Assembly: GCF_021699055.1 (NCBI RefSeq)
Contig: NZ_SSXC01000002.1
Coordinates: 120,467 to 184,466, forward strand
Origin: Blastococcus sp. MG754426
GTDB taxonomy: Bacteria > Actinomycetota > Actinomycetes > Mycobacteriales > Geodermatophilaceae
Length of the DNA: 64,000 bases
Direction of reading: 5' to 3'
Below are positions 38,458 through 50,580 of the stretch, piece by piece. The notes under the pieces were generated by a model. That model searched no databases and had not been told where the DNA came from. It saw nothing but the letters and a program-made list of their open reading frames with translations. Positions within the stretch are counted from its first letter, which is position 1. Each line of letters begins with the position of its first letter. Both the position numbers and the translations under genes were made by a program.

Positions 38458-39482
38458 GGAGTGAGCTCCTCGTGGGGTGCGGGTCCGGGGGTGCCGCGCC
38501 GGTCCCCCGGCGGCAGCAGCACCAGGGTGCCAGACGCCCGGACGACACCTGCGCCGCCGGGTAGGTGGACGGTGCCCTGGCCGCGCCAGCCGGTGACCAG
38601 GCTCTCCACGGCACGCAGGTGCACCGCCTGCAGGTCGGGGACGCCGGAGCCGCTCAACCAGCCGCGGAGCACCCGCCGGCGCAGGGCGGCCGGCAGCGCC
38701 GCCAGCGGCTTCGCGGGCAGCCCGCCGTCGCCGCACCCGGCCGCCAGCCGGGCGAGCTCCGCGGCCGCCAGGGCGTCGAGGGCGTCGAGGTCCTCCCGGA
38801 GCAGTTCCGCGGTGCGGGCCAGCGCGGGCGCCACCCCGCCGCCGAGCACCTCCTCCAGCAGCGGCAGGGCCTGCGTGCGCAACCGCACCCGCGTGTAGGC
38901 GGGGTCGGCGTTCCACGGGTCGTCCCACACCGGCAGGCCCTGGTCCGCGCACGCCTGCCGGGTGGTGGCGCGGCGGATGCCGAGGAGCGGCCGCCACCAG
39001 GCGACGCCGTCGGCGGCCCGCTCGGGCACCATCCCGGCGACCGACCGGGGGCCCGAGCCGCGGCCGAGCCCGAGGAGGACGGTCTCGGCCTGGTCGTCGA
39101 GGGTGTGGCCCAGCGCGATGCGGGCGCCGTGCTCGCGCGCCGCGGTCGCCAGCACGGCGTGGCGGGCGGTGCGGGCGGCCCCCTCCGGGCCGCCGTCGTC
39201 GCCCACCCGGACGGTCAGCACGAGCACGGGGGCCAGGCCCAGCCCGCGCAGCAGCGCGGCGGTGCTCTCCGCGCGCGCCGCCGAGCCGGCCTGCAGGCCG
39301 TGGTCGACGGTGACCGCACCGACGCGGGCTCCCGCGGCGCGGGCCTCGAAGGCGAGCGCGGCGGCCAGCGCCACCGAGTCCGCTCCCCCGCTGCACGCGG
39401 CGAGCACCGGCCGGTCGTCGCCGCGCAGCCCGTCGCGGACCGCGCGCCGCACCTCCGCGACCGCGCGGGGAGGTCCGGCCAC
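38454..39482 (-). CDS. tilS: tRNA(Ile)-lysidine synthetase
   Basis: The 342-residue enzyme modifies the CAU anticodon of tRNA-Ile with lysine so that it reads AUA. The PP-loop SGGADS is in [19 protein letters not shown] near residue 35; [31 protein letters not shown] and [14 protein letters not shown] follow. The C-terminal TilS domains are shorter than in E. coli, as usual in actinobacteria. The GTG at 39482 lies 5 nt after the zincin stop; no better start is present. Confidence 0.92.
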   Translation of the reverse strand: MAGPPRAVAEVRRAVRDGLRGDDRPVLAACSGGADSVALAAALAFEARAAGARVGAVTVDHGLQAGSAARAESTAALLRGLGLAPVLVLTVRVGDDGGPEGAARTARHAVLATAAREHGARIALGHTLDDQAETVLLGLGRGSGPRSVAGMVPERAADGVAWWRPLLGIRRATTRQACADQGLPVWDDPWNADPAYTRVRLRTQALPLLEEVLGGGVAPALARTAELLREDLDALDALAAAELARLAAGCGDGGLPAKPLAALPAALRRRVLRGWLSGSGVPDLQAVHLRAVESLVTGWRGQGTVHLPGGAGVVRASGTLVLLPPGDRRGTPGPAPHEELTP

Positions 39483-39487
39483 CGGGC

Positions 39488-40573
39488 TCAGGCGGGCAGG
39501 GCGGGGCGCCCGAGCACCCGCTCGACCCACAGGTGCGGCGCGGTGAGCTCCTCGATGAGCGGCAGGTTCGCCGGGCCCTCCCAGACCCGGTTGAACCCCT
39601 CCATGCCGGCGAGCTCGACGACGCCGCCGACGAAGTGCCGCCCGTCGGCGTACTGCTTCATCTTCTGCTCGAGGCCCAGCAGCCGGCGCAGCACCCGGTC
39701 CAGCGGCCCGCGGCCCTTGCGGCGCTGGGCGAACCGCTTGCGCAGGGTGCGCACCGAGGGCACGACGTCCGGGCCGACGCCGTCCATGACGTACTCGGCG
39801 TGCCCCTCGACGAGGCTCATCACCGCGGTCACCCGGTCCAGGACCTCCCGCTGCCGGGGGTCGCGGACCAGCGCCATCAGCCCCTCGGGGGCGCCGTCCC
39901 CGCCGCCCCGCACCGCGTCGGCGAGGCTGCGCAGCAGGTCCTGGAGCCGCTCGCGCAGCACGTCCGGGGCCAGGTCGGTGGCGGCGACGAACTCCGCGAC
40001 CTGCTCCTCGAGGTAGTCGCCCAGCCACGGGACGCCGGTGAACTGGAGCTGGTGGGTGACCTCGTGCAGGCAGACCCAGAGGCGGAAGTCCGAGGGGTCG
40101 ACGCCCAGCTTCCGCTCGGTGGCGACGATGTTCGGCGCCACCAGCAGCAGCCGGCCACCGGTGCCGAAGATCTCGTACTGGCCCAGCACCCGCGACGCGA
40201 GGAAGGCCAGCAGTCCGCCGGCCTGGACACCGGTGGCCCGTGAGCCGATGGCGGTGGCGAGAGCGCCGGGGCGGTGGCCCGTGCGCTGGGCGAGCTTCTC
40301 GACCAGCGGGTCGAGCAGGGTCGCCATGCCGCGGGCGTTGGCGTCGGCCCAGCCCGGCCGGTCGACCACGGCGACCTCGGGGACCGGGCCCCCGGGGACC
40401 GGCCGCAGCCCGGTGAGCTCCTCGACGTGCGCGACGGCGGTGGCGGCGGCGCGGTGCAGCTCGGCGACGACCGCGGCGGCCTCCTCCCGGGTGGTGCTCG
40501 GGCCGCCGCTGACCAGCCGGCGGGCCGTGCGTCCGGCCAGGTCCCAGTCGACCATCGAGGAGGCGCTGCTCAT
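39488..40573 (-). CDS. zincin-like metallopeptidase, DUF2342/F420-associated type
   Basis: The 361-residue protein belongs to the actinobacterial DUF2342 zincin-like family. The metal-binding helix is [20 protein letters not shown] near residues 166-185, with a later [12 protein letters not shown] as the probable third ligand/region. Substrates are unknown; annotations as coenzyme F420 biosynthesis-associated rest on context only. No signal peptide is visible, so it is likely cytoplasmic. It heads zincin-tilS-hpt. TACGGT 6 nt before the ATG suggests a leaderless transcript. Confidence 0.87.
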   Translation of the reverse strand: MSSASSMVDWDLAGRTARRLVSGGPSTTREEAAAVVAELHRAAATAVAHVEELTGLRPVPGGPVPEVAVVDRPGWADANARGMATLLDPLVEKLAQRTGHRPGALATAIGSRATGVQAGGLLAFLASRVLGQYEIFGTGGRLLLVAPNIVATERKLGVDPSDFRLWVCLHEVTHQLQFTGVPWLGDYLEEQVAEFVAATDLAPDVLRERLQDLLRSLADAVRGGGDGAPEGLMALVRDPRQREVLDRVTAVMSLVEGHAEYVMDGVGPDVVPSVRTLRKRFAQRRKGRGPLDRVLRRLLGLEQKMKQYADGRHFVGGVVELAGMEGFNRVWEGPANLPLIEELTAPHLWVERVLGRPALPA

Positions 40574-40579
40574 CGCTCC

Positions 40580-40585
40580 ACCGTA
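40580..40585 (-). promoter_or_regulatory. leaderless-type -10 (TACGGT) of the zincin gene
   Basis: TACGGT, 6 nt, then ATG at 40573. There is no ribosome site. Confidence 0.5.
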
Positions 40586-40592
40586 CGGCCAT

Positions 40593-40639
40593 CCTCCAGG
40601 GGCCCGCGCCGAGCGAGCGAGGCGTGGGGGGACGGGTGG
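40593..40639. repeat. structured repeat, copy B (3' flank of dacB)
   Basis: This aligns with 18971-19017 at about 36 of 47 positions. The inner stem here is CCCGCGCC/GGCGTGGG, where copy A has CCCGCCGC/GCGGTGGG. The two-base swaps on both arms compensate, and the G-T wobble is kept. It lies between dacB and the zincin gene, in the same orientation relative to the flanking minus-strand genes as copy A. Confidence 0.6.
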
Positions 40640-40644
40640 TCCCC
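40628..40644 (-). terminator. hairpin at the dacB stop codon
   Basis: ggggac-gggtg-gtcccc ends on the last base of the dacB TAG. It overlaps repeat copy B, and together they probably end the dacB transcript. Confidence 0.45.
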
Positions 40645-42068
40645 TAACAGCCGCAGGCGGCGAGGGTGGCGGCGAACTCGTCGAGCGCGGCCTCGGCCGC
40701 CAGTTCGCTGCCGGTCGCCTCGTCGGCCACCACGGCGAAGGCCAGCAGCCGGCCGTCCGCGGTGACCACGGTGCCGGCCAGCGCGTTGACGCCCAGGAGC
40801 GTGCCGGTCTTGGCGCGCACCGTGCCCGGGGCGGTCGCCGGGTCGTCGTCGCCGCGGTCGGCGAGCGTGCCGTCGTAGCCGGCCACCGGCAGGCCGGGCA
40901 GCAGCCCGGCGGCCTCGCCGAGGCTGCCGTCGGCGGCGCCGCCCACCACCGCGGTGAGCAGTTCGGCGGTCACCACGTTCTCCCGCGACAGCCCGCTGCC
41001 GTCGGCCAGGGTGATGCCGGTGACGTCGAGGCCCAGCTCGTCCAGCGCCTCGACGACGGCCTGCGCCGCCCCGTCGAAGGTGGCCGCCTCGTCCCGCGCG
41101 AGCGCGACGTGCCGGGCCAGCACCTCGGCGAGCACGTTGTCCGACTGCGACAGCGCCTGCTCGACCAGACGGGCGACCGGCGCGGACTCCACGGTGCCGA
41201 GGGTGCGGGCGCCGGCCGGGGCCTGGCCGAGCACCACCGCGGCACCGGGCGCGCCGAGGGCGTCGGCCAGGGCGGCGCCGGCGTCCAGGCCGGGCTGGCC
41301 GCTGCGCGCGAGCGCCCCGGGGCTGACTCGCGCGCCGTCGACGGCGGTGGCGGTGATCGGTGCGGCGTAGCTGGAGGGTGCATCGCCCGGGCCCCAGCCA
41401 CTGGCGGTCAGCGGCCCGCTGAACAGCGAGCTGTCGACGACGACGCGGGTGACGGCGGTGCCGGCCGGGAGCGCGGCCACGACCTGGGTGGCGAGGTCGG
41501 CCATCGTCGGGGCGCCGGGGTAGCTCTGCGACGGCTCGGTGCGCGACAGGGTCGGGTCCCCACCGCCCACGAGCACCACCTCGCCGGGCGCGGAGCCGGC
41601 GACCACCCGGGTCTCGAACGTCGCGGCGGGGTCCAGGGTGGTGAGCGCGGCGGTGGCGGTGAGCAGCTTGGCGGTGGAGGCGGGCGTCAGCGGAGCGCCG
41701 GCGTCCCGGTCGTACAGGACCTCACCGGTGGCGACGTCGACGACCTGCGCCGTCGTGCCCGGCCCGAGCGGCGGGCCGGTGACCAGCGGGGTGAGCGCGG
41801 CCTCGAGGGCGGCCGGGTCGGGCACCGGCGCATCGGCGGAGAGCGCGGCCAGGACGGGCTCGGCGTCGCCGAGGTCGGGCAGCACGGCGTCCGGGACGGC
41901 GACGGCGTCGTCCCCGGCACCGGCGTCGGTCCCCAGGAAGACACCCAGCCCGATGCCACCGCCGACGAGCAGCGTGACGAGCAGGGCGATGCCGGTGATC
42001 ATCCGCCGCCGGAAGCGGCCGTAGTTGGCCGTGACGATCGTCGAGCCGCTCGACGAGATGGTGCCCAC
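40644..42068 (-). CDS. dacB: D-alanyl-D-alanine carboxypeptidase/endopeptidase (PBP4, DacB type, S13)
   Basis: The 474-residue protein trims peptidoglycan outside the membrane. A membrane anchor/signal segment ([22 protein letters not shown], about 23-44, read in parts) precedes the S13 peptidase. SxxK is in [17 protein letters not shown], SxN in [16 protein letters not shown] and KTG in [16 protein letters not shown]. It corresponds to Rv3627c. The GTG at 42068 has a GGGGGG run upstream; an ATG at 42002 directly before the membrane helix is an alternative start. It is divergent from ppa. Confidence 0.92.
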   Translation of the reverse strand: MGTISSSGSTIVTANYGRFRRRMITGIALLVTLLVGGGIGLGVFLGTDAGAGDDAVAVPDAVLPDLGDAEPVLAALSADAPVPDPAALEAALTPLVTGPPLGPGTTAQVVDVATGEVLYDRDAGAPLTPASTAKLLTATAALTTLDPAATFETRVVAGSAPGEVVLVGGGDPTLSRTEPSQSYPGAPTMADLATQVVAALPAGTAVTRVVVDSSLFSGPLTASGWGPGDAPSSYAAPITATAVDGARVSPGALARSGQPGLDAGAALADALGAPGAAVVLGQAPAGARTLGTVESAPVARLVEQALSQSDNVLAEVLARHVALARDEAATFDGAAQAVVEALDELGLDVTGITLADGSGLSRENVVTAELLTAVVGGAADGSLGEAAGLLPGLPVAGYDGTLADRGDDDPATAPGTVRAKTGTLLGVNALAGTVVTADGRLLAFAVVADEATGSELAAEAALDEFAATLAACGC

Positions 42069-42112
42069 CCCCCAGAAGGGGGCCTGCGCCGACCGCGCAG
42101 CCCCCCGTGGGC

Positions 42113-42118
42113 CACACT
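42113..42118 (+). promoter_or_regulatory. leaderless-type -10 (CACACT) of ppa
   Basis: CACACT, 6 nt, then the GTG at 42125. An in-frame ATG-like start further upstream would precede the transcription start. Confidence 0.5.
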
Positions 42119-42124
42119 ACGTGC

Positions 42125-42619
42125 GTGCAGTTCGACGTGACGGTAGAAATCCCGAAGGGCCAGCGGAACAAGTACGAGCTGGACCATGAGACCGGACGCA
42201 TCCGCTTGGACCGGATGCTGTTCACCTCCACCCGCTACCCGGCGGACTACGGCTACATCGAGAACACCCTGGGGCAGGACGGCGACCCGCTGGACGCCCT
42301 GGTGATCCTCGAGGAGCCGACGTTCCCCGGGTGCCTGGTGACGTGCCGGGCCATCGGCATGTTCCGCATGACCGACGAGGCCGGAGGGGACGACAAGGTC
42401 CTCTGCGTGCCGGCGACGGACCCGCGGGTGGCGCACCTCAAGGAGATCGAGGACGTGTCGGAGTTCGACCGCCTCGAGATCCAGCACTTCTTTGAGACCT
42501 ACAAGGACCTCGAGCCGGGCAAGTCGGTCGAGGGTGCCGAGTGGGTCGGCCGCGAGGCCGCCGAGGACGAGATCCGGGCCTCGATCGAGCGCGCCAAGAA
42601 CGGTTCCGCGCACCACTGA
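42125..42619 (+). CDS. ppa: inorganic pyrophosphatase, family I
   Basis: The 164-residue enzyme hydrolyses pyrophosphate in the cytosol. It shows [20 protein letters not shown], the signature [12 protein letters not shown] with the catalytic aspartates, and [13 protein letters not shown]. The start [10 protein letters not shown] matches the family's usual N-terminus and the -10 spacing, so the longer reading from 42107 is rejected. It stands alone between dacB (divergent) and the tRNA, closed by two hairpins. The membrane pyrophosphatase gene hppA is 8 kb away. Confidence 0.96.
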   Translation: MQFDVTVEIPKGQRNKYELDHETGRIRLDRMLFTSTRYPADYGYIENTLGQDGDPLDALVILEEPTFPGCLVTCRAIGMFRMTDEAGGDDKVLCVPATDPRVAHLKEIEDVSEFDRLEIQHFFETYKDLEPGKSVEGAEWVGREAAEDEIRASIERAKNGSAHH

Positions 42620-42657
42620 ACCCCCGCCCGGGCTCAGAACCGGGCGCCGGACGCACC

Positions 42658-42693
42658 GATGGCGGCACATCCCCCGGGGGACGTGCCGCCATC
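42658..42693 (+). terminator. terminator after ppa
   Basis: An 11-bp perfect stem gatggcggcac/gtgccgccatc with an inner cccccggggg begins 38 nt after the ppa stop. Confidence 0.8.
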
Positions 42694-42742
42694 AGCCGTA
42701 CCCGCGACCGGGACCGCGCAGCGTGCCCGGCCCGGGACGACG

Positions 42743-42770
42743 ACGGGCCCGTCCAGGTGGACGGGCCCGT
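42743..42770 (-). terminator. terminator downstream of tRNA-Thr(CGU)
   Basis: A perfect 12-bp stem acgggcccgtcc/ggacgggcccgt with loop aggt lies 8 nt beyond the tRNA 3' end. It can also back up termination of ppa. Confidence 0.75.
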
Positions 42771-42778
42771 GCTGTGCG

Positions 42779-42851
42779 AGCCGCCTGTCGGAATCGAACC
42801 GACGACCTTCTCATTACGAGTGAGATGCTCTACCGACTGAGCTAAGGCGGC
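42779..42851 (-). tRNA. tRNA-Thr (anticodon CGU)
   Basis: A 73-nt cloverleaf is complete on the minus strand. The acceptor is GCCGCCT/AGGCGGC, D arm GCTC-AGTCGGTA-GAGC, anticodon stem TCTCA/TGAGA with loop CTCGTAA (anticodon CGT) and T arm with TTCGATT. The discriminator is T and CCA is not encoded. It reads ACG. tRNA-Thr near ppa/holB is also the mycobacterial arrangement. Confidence 0.97.
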
Positions 42852-42953
42852 GAACTGCCCGCACAGCCTACGACACGGTCCCCGCCGGGACGGCGCAGGG
42901 GTGGCCCTCCCGGAGCGCCCGGCGCGGGCGCCACGGCCGGCGGGTGCGGTGGC

Positions 42954-44138
42954 TCAGGACGGCAGGCGCAGCGCGACGGTGAGCGCCTCGAGGGCGACCT
43001 GCGGCTTCACGTTCTGCTCCAGCGCCGTGCGGCAGGCGAGGACGGCGTCGATGCGGCGCAGCGCCCCTTCCGCCCCGATCCGGCGGGCCAGCTCCTCGGC
43101 GTCGGCGCGGCGGTCGGGGTGGTTCAGCTGCAGGTCGGTCCCGGGCGCGGCGTCGAGGACCAGCGCGTCGCGGTAGAGCCCCGCGAGGTCGACCAGGGCG
43201 CGGTCCAGGGAGTCGCGCCCGAGGCGGGTCGCCCGCGACTTCTGCCGCTTCTCCAGCTCCTTGAGCTGGCCGGCGCCACGGCTGGCGGCGGCGACACCCG
43301 GCCCGCGCGCGCCGACCCCGAGGCTCGCCTTGACCGCCTCGGTCTCGGCGCCGTCCAGGGCGGCGGAGGCCTCGTCGGCCTCCTCCTTCGCCGCGCCCAC
43401 GAGGTCGTCGGCGGCGTCCAGGCAGGCGGCGAGCGAGACCAGCCGCAGCGGCACGTCGAGCACCGCCTTGCGGGCCAGCCGGGCCGTCTCGTCCCGCGCC
43501 AGCCGCCGGGCCCGGCCCACGTGCCCGCCGGAGGCGGCGGCCGACCAGGACGCCAGTGCGGGGTCGATCCCGTCACGGCGCACCAGCACGTCGGCGACGG
43601 CGTCGACCGGCGGAGTGCGCAGTCCCACGACCCGGCACCGGGACCGGATGGTGACCGGCACGTCCTCGGGGTGCAGGCTGGGCGCGCACAGCAGGAAGAC
43701 CGTGCGCGGCGGCGGCTCCTCGAGCATCTTCAGCACGGTGTTGGAGGCCTGCTCGGTCATCCGGTCGGCGTCCTCGACGACCACCACCTGCCAGCGCCCC
43801 TGCGAAGGCGCCCGGCCGGCGATGCGCACCAGCTCGCGCACCTCGGCGACGCCGATGGAGAGCCCCTCGGGGACGATCCGCTGGACGTCGGCGTGCGTCC
43901 CGGCCAGCACGGTGCGGCAGGCGTGGCAGGTGCCGTCCCCGCCGTCGGGGCACTGGAGCGCCGCGGCGAAGGCCCGCGCGGCCACGGACCGCCCGGAGCC
44001 CGGCGGCCCGGTGAACAGCCAGGCGTGGGTCATCGCCGTGGGATCGGCGATCGCCGCCCGCAGCTCGGCGACCACGGCCGGCTGCCCGATCACCTGCGTC
44101 CAGACGCCCTCCTCGGGCGCCACCACCGGGGCGGTCAC
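42954..44138 (-). CDS. holB: DNA polymerase III delta' subunit
   Basis: The 394-residue clamp-loader subunit has the AAA+ fold: WLFTGPPGSGRSVAARAFAAAL (Walker A with Arg replacing Lys, as usual for delta'), zinc-binding CPDGGDGTCHACRT, VVVVEDADRMTEQASNTVLKMLEEPP and the SRC motif TIRSRCRVV. The C-terminal collar domain is helical. The GTG overlaps the tmk fusion stop (GTGA), a tmk-holB order common in bacteria. The lack of a Walker Lys is normal for the subunit. Confidence 0.93.
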   Translation of the reverse strand: MTAPVVAPEEGVWTQVIGQPAVVAELRAAIADPTAMTHAWLFTGPPGSGRSVAARAFAAALQCPDGGDGTCHACRTVLAGTHADVQRIVPEGLSIGVAEVRELVRIAGRAPSQGRWQVVVVEDADRMTEQASNTVLKMLEEPPPRTVFLLCAPSLHPEDVPVTIRSRCRVVGLRTPPVDAVADVLVRRDGIDPALASWSAAASGGHVGRARRLARDETARLARKAVLDVPLRLVSLAACLDAADDLVGAAKEEADEASAALDGAETEAVKASLGVGARGPGVAAASRGAGQLKELEKRQKSRATRLGRDSLDRALVDLAGLYRDALVLDAAPGTDLQLNHPDRRADAEELARRIGAEGALRRIDAVLACRTALEQNVKPQVALEALTVALRLPS

Positions 44139-46522
44139 GGGTGCAGCTGCGGCGTGGCGCCGGTCTGGGCGTGCGGGTGGTGCGCGTGGGCACCGCTCCC
44201 GCCGTCGTGCCGCGGCTCCCGGACGGCGTGCGGCTGCGCGGGCGGCGGGGCGGGGGTCTGCAGCGGCAGCCCGGAGAGCAGCTCGGCGACCCGCACCCGG
44301 ATGGCCGCGGCGAGCTCGTCGGGCGACCGCCGGGCGTCGAGCACCAGGTAGCGGTCGGGCTCGGCCTCGGCGAGCTCCTGGAAGGTCCGCCGCACGCGCT
44401 GGTGGAAATCCAGCGACTCCGACTCCAGCCGGTCGGCGGCGGCGCGGCCACGGGCCCGGGCGAGGCCCACCTCGGGCGGCAGGTCGAGCAGGACCGTCAG
44501 GTCGGGCCGCAGCCCCTGAGCGGCCCAGCGGGAGAGCATGCGCACGTCGTCCAGCGGGATGGTGCGCCCGGCGCCCTGGTAGGCCAGCGAGCTGTCGATG
44601 AACCGGTCGGTGATCACGACCTCGCCGGCGTCGAGCGCGGGGCGCAGCACCTCGTGCACGTGCTGGGCGCGGTCGGCCGCGTAGAGCAGCGCCTCGGCCC
44701 GCGGGGCGATGCCCACCTGGGCCCGGTCGAGCACGATCGAGCGGATGCCGGCCCCCGGCGGGGTGGCGCCGGGCTCGAAGGAGGCCCGGGCGGTCAGCCC
44801 CTCGTCGGCGAGCCACTCCTGCAGCCGGCGCACCTGGGTGGACTTGCCGGCCCCCTCGCCGCCCTCGAAGGCGATGAGCACGCCGCCGCCGGCCAGCCGG
44901 CGGCGGGCGGTGGTGTCGCGGCGCAGCGCGGTGACGACGTCGGCCCACAGCGGGATGGGGCGGCGGTCGTCCATCTGGCGGTAGGCGACCAGCCCGACGC
45001 CGACGGCGAGCAGACCGGCGGCGAACAGCATGATGCGCTCGCCGGAGAGCGGCAGCGCGACGGCGCCGAGGTCCAGTTCCTGCCGCCCGATCAGGCCCAC
45101 CCCGATCGGCACGAGGGCCAGGGAGACGATCAGCGCGGCGCGGACCAGGGACTGCACGATCGCGAAGGTGCGGCCCCGGATCGAGTCCTCGACCTCGGTG
45201 CCGATCAGGGTGATGCCGGCCAGGAACGCCATGCCGGCGAAGAAGCCCATGACGACCACGAGCAGCAGCGATATCCACAGCGCGATGGACCAGGACAGCA
45301 GCACCACCACCACCCCGGCGCCGACGATCGCCAGCCCGAAGATGCGCTCGCGGGCGAGGTCGCGGGCCACGCTGGGGCCGATGCCGATGCCCAGCCCCAG
45401 GCCCACGAAGACGGCGCCGAACAGCAGGCCGTACGCCGCCTCGCCGCCCCCGAGCACGTTGACGTAGGCCTGCCCGGTGGCGATGATCGCGCCCGCCGCG
45501 ACGAAGGCCCCGGTGATGCCCACGACCAGGCCCCGGATCAGGCGGGTGTGCCCGGCGAAGGAGAAGCCCTTGACCAGCGAGCCGAGGAAGCTCTCCTGCT
45601 GGCCGACGACCGCCCCCTCCGCCCGGCGGCCGCTGATCGACGGCAGGTTCCAGATGACGAAGGCCGCGACCAGGAAGGTGAGCGCGTTCAGGTAGAGGGC
45701 GAGGTCCACCTCGTCCACCCCCGGCAGCACGCCGCTGAGCTCGCCCCCCACGCTGGTGAGCAGGGCGAACACGATGGCGGCGAGCACCGGCGTCAGCCCG
45801 TAGGTCGTCACCAGCGACAGCTGGTTGGCCGGCTCGAGCTGGTCCTTGCGCAGCATGTTGGGGACGGCGGCGTCCTTCGCCGGGATCCAGAACAGGCTGA
45901 AGGCCTCGATGACGAACTGGGCGATGAACAGCCAGATCAGGTTGTCGACGATCGGGATCGAGGCGAACAGGCCGAACCGGAGGATGTCGGTGACCACCAT
46001 CGTCTTCCGGCGGTCGAACCGGTCGGCGAACGCCCCCGCCACCGGCCCGAGCACGATGGCCGGGAGCAGCCGGAAGAGCAGGACGCCCGCGAGCGCGAAG
46101 TTCTGCGCCGCGTAGTCGTCGAAGGTCATCGTGGCGGTCACCGTGATGGCGAGCAGCCCGAGCCAGTCGCCGAAGCTGGACAGCAAGGTGGACAGCCACA
46201 GCTTGCGGAAGTCGGGCACCCGCAGGACCGCGCGGATCTTCGCCGCCGTACCCACCGCGCCGGGACCGTCCGCGCCGGGGGCGCCCTCGGCCGGGGTGCC
46301 TGCGGCGGAGGTGCCCGCACCCGAGGGCGCGGCCTCCTCCCCCACGTCGGTCAGCGGCGGACCCGCCGACGGGGGCACCGGTGTGCCGGCGGGCGGCAGA
46401 CCGTCGCCCGGGGCAGCACCGACAGCCCCGTCGGACGGGGGTACCGGGGGCGTCGGCTCAGCCGGAATCGCGGGCTCCCAAGGTCGGAGGGCGCCAGGGC
46501 GGAGCGGGCCCCAGCGGGGCAA
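44135..46522 (-). CDS. tmk: MFS-type membrane protein fused to thymidylate kinase
   Basis: The product is up to 795 residues. A Pro/Gly-rich leader (1-90) precedes an MFS-like domain of about 12 helices (95-525; VAGAFADRFDRRKTMVV is the MFS loop motif). A dTMP kinase domain follows from about 545: P-loop FEGGEGAGKST, FEPGATPPGAGIR replacing the usual REPGGT, and TDRFIDSSLAYQGAGR. The C-terminus is a Pro/His-rich tail (PPPAQPHAVREP; GAHAHHPHAQ). Such fusions occur in some actinobacteria. The kinase makes dTDP for DNA synthesis; the transporter's substrate is unknown. The start is uncertain: TTG 46522 has a TACCGT -10 overlapping it, so GTG 46378, 46345 or 46255 may be used. Confidence 0.88.
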   Translation of the reverse strand: MPRWGPLRPGALRPWEPAIPAEPTPPVPPSDGAVGAAPGDGLPPAGTPVPPSAGPPLTDVGEEAAPSGAGTSAAGTPAEGAPGADGPGAVGTAAKIRAVLRVPDFRKLWLSTLLSSFGDWLGLLAITVTATMTFDDYAAQNFALAGVLLFRLLPAIVLGPVAGAFADRFDRRKTMVVTDILRFGLFASIPIVDNLIWLFIAQFVIEAFSLFWIPAKDAAVPNMLRKDQLEPANQLSLVTTYGLTPVLAAIVFALLTSVGGELSGVLPGVDEVDLALYLNALTFLVAAFVIWNLPSISGRRAEGAVVGQQESFLGSLVKGFSFAGHTRLIRGLVVGITGAFVAAGAIIATGQAYVNVLGGGEAAYGLLFGAVFVGLGLGIGIGPSVARDLARERIFGLAIVGAGVVVVLLSWSIALWISLLLVVVMGFFAGMAFLAGITLIGTEVEDSIRGRTFAIVQSLVRAALIVSLALVPIGVGLIGRQELDLGAVALPLSGERIMLFAAGLLAVGVGLVAYRQMDDRRPIPLWADVVTALRRDTTARRRLAGGGVLIAFEGGEGAGKSTQVRRLQEWLADEGLTARASFEPGATPPGAGIRSIVLDRAQVGIAPRAEALLYAADRAQHVHEVLRPALDAGEVVITDRFIDSSLAYQGAGRTIPLDDVRMLSRWAAQGLRPDLTVLLDLPPEVGLARARGRAAADRLESESLDFHQRVRRTFQELAEAEPDRYLVLDARRSPDELAAAIRVRVAELLSGLPLQTPAPPPAQPHAVREPRHDGGSGAHAHHPHAQTGATPQLHP

Positions 46523-46527
46523 CGGTA
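46522..46527 (-). promoter_or_regulatory. -10 candidate (TACCGT) of the MFS-tmk gene
   Basis: TACCGT on the minus strand implies transcription starting near 46514, inside the longest reading frame. This argues that translation begins further downstream. The remaining stretch to 46690 shows no other feature. Confidence 0.4.
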
Positions 46528-46690
46528 CCGGTCGGGCGGGACGATTCCGGCCCCTCGCCGCCCGGTCGGGTCAATCCGTCACCCGCGGTCCGCCCGCCGG
46601 CCACCCGGCACTCCTGGGTCGGCGGTGGGCGCGGATGCGCGGCGCTCACGCCGCGGACCGCGCATCGGCGCGCACCGACGGTCGGCGTCC

Positions 46691-47464
46691 TCAGCGCGGG
46701 CTGAGCCGGTAGGCGTGCGTCCGGTAGGGCAGCTCCAGCTCGGCCCGCCCCCGGGTGTCCGGGTGGTCGGCCAGCAGCTCCCGGACCCCGGCGAGGAACT
46801 CCGCGCGCCGGGCCCCGTCCATGACCGCGACGTAGCTGCGGGTGGCGATCCCGGCGACGACGTCCTCGGGGCTCACCCGCTGCACGACCGCCGACTCGGC
46901 GACCTCGACGTCGGCCGCGAGCTCGGCGGCGAGCTCGGCGGCGAAGCGCTCGACGACGGCGCGGTCCGCCTCGTGCCCGCGGGCCTCGTCGGCGATGCGC
47001 TCCCCGAGCGCGGCCACCCAGGGCACGCGCTCGTCGCGGGTGTTCCAGACCAGGCCGACCAGCCCGCCGCGGCGCAGCACCCGGCGGAGCTCGCGGGCGG
47101 CCGGCGCGGGGTCGAACCAGTGCGCGGCCTGGCCCGCCACGACGGCGTCGACCGACGCGTCCTCGACCGGGAGCTGCTCGGCGGTGCCGACCTCGGTCAC
47201 GACGGCGGGCAGGCGGGCGGCGAGCTCGGCGAGCATCTCCGGCGACGGGTCGACCGCGCGGACGCGGTGCCCCAGGCCCGCCGCCACCTCGGTGAGCAGC
47301 CCGGTGCCCGCCCCGAGGTCGAGCACGTCCAGCGCGGCCCCACGGCCGAGGAGGAACTGCACGGCGTCCGCCGGGTAGGTCGGGCGCAACGCCGCGTAGC
47401 TCCCCGCGACTCCCCCGAACGAACGCGCCCGGGCCTGCAGCGCGCACCGGTCGGGAGTGGTCAC
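46691..47464 (-). CDS. class I SAM-dependent methyltransferase
   Basis: The 257-residue protein has the methyltransferase fold motifs: motif I LDVLDLGAGTGLLTEVAAGL at about 47-66, an acidic residue after strand 2 (VRAVDPSPEML), motif II around VDAVVAGQAAHWFDPAPA and LRRVLRRGGLVGLVWN. It is of the UbiE/Methyltransf_11 type; the substrate is not predictable. The GTG lies 5 nt after the topA stop, so it is likely co-transcribed with topA. Confidence 0.87.
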   Translation of the reverse strand: MTTPDRCALQARARSFGGVAGSYAALRPTYPADAVQFLLGRGAALDVLDLGAGTGLLTEVAAGLGHRVRAVDPSPEMLAELAARLPAVVTEVGTAEQLPVEDASVDAVVAGQAAHWFDPAPAARELRRVLRRGGLVGLVWNTRDERVPWVAALGERIADEARGHEADRAVVERFAAELAAELAADVEVAESAVVQRVSPEDVVAGIATRSYVAVMDGARRAEFLAGVRELLADHPDTRGRAELELPYRTHAYRLSPR

Positions 47465-47469
47465 GGGGT

Positions 47470-50322
<2,853 letters not shown>

Positions 50323-50580
50323 GGGACTCCTGTCGGTGGTGCTGAGGTGGTGCGGGTGCGGTGCGCCGGTCCAGGCCGGCCGGCCCGGGGTGCACCGGCT
50401 CCGGGGTTCCGGGACCGGGCGGGCGCCACCGCGGAACGCCCCTCGGCGGGCCACGGTAAGCCACGCCGGTGACGGTGCGCCGGGCGCAACCTTCTCGTGG
50501 GCGTGCCGCCACCCCGACCAACGTGGATCGTGCGGCGGTGTTCCCGCAGGTGGAAGACGGCGTACCGCGAAGGGGGCAGG
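50323..50580. promoter_or_regulatory. topA leader region
   Basis: This 258-bp gap between hppA and topA (both minus) holds a TACCGT -10 candidate (50453-50458), a leader of about 120 nt with G/C-rich hairpins, and the topA ribosome site. No terminator for hppA is obvious. Confidence 0.35.

Noticed and set aside
42069..42083. C-run/G-run hairpin suggesting a 6C-type small RNA
   Set aside because: The C run forms the stem rather than a loop and there is no second hairpin.
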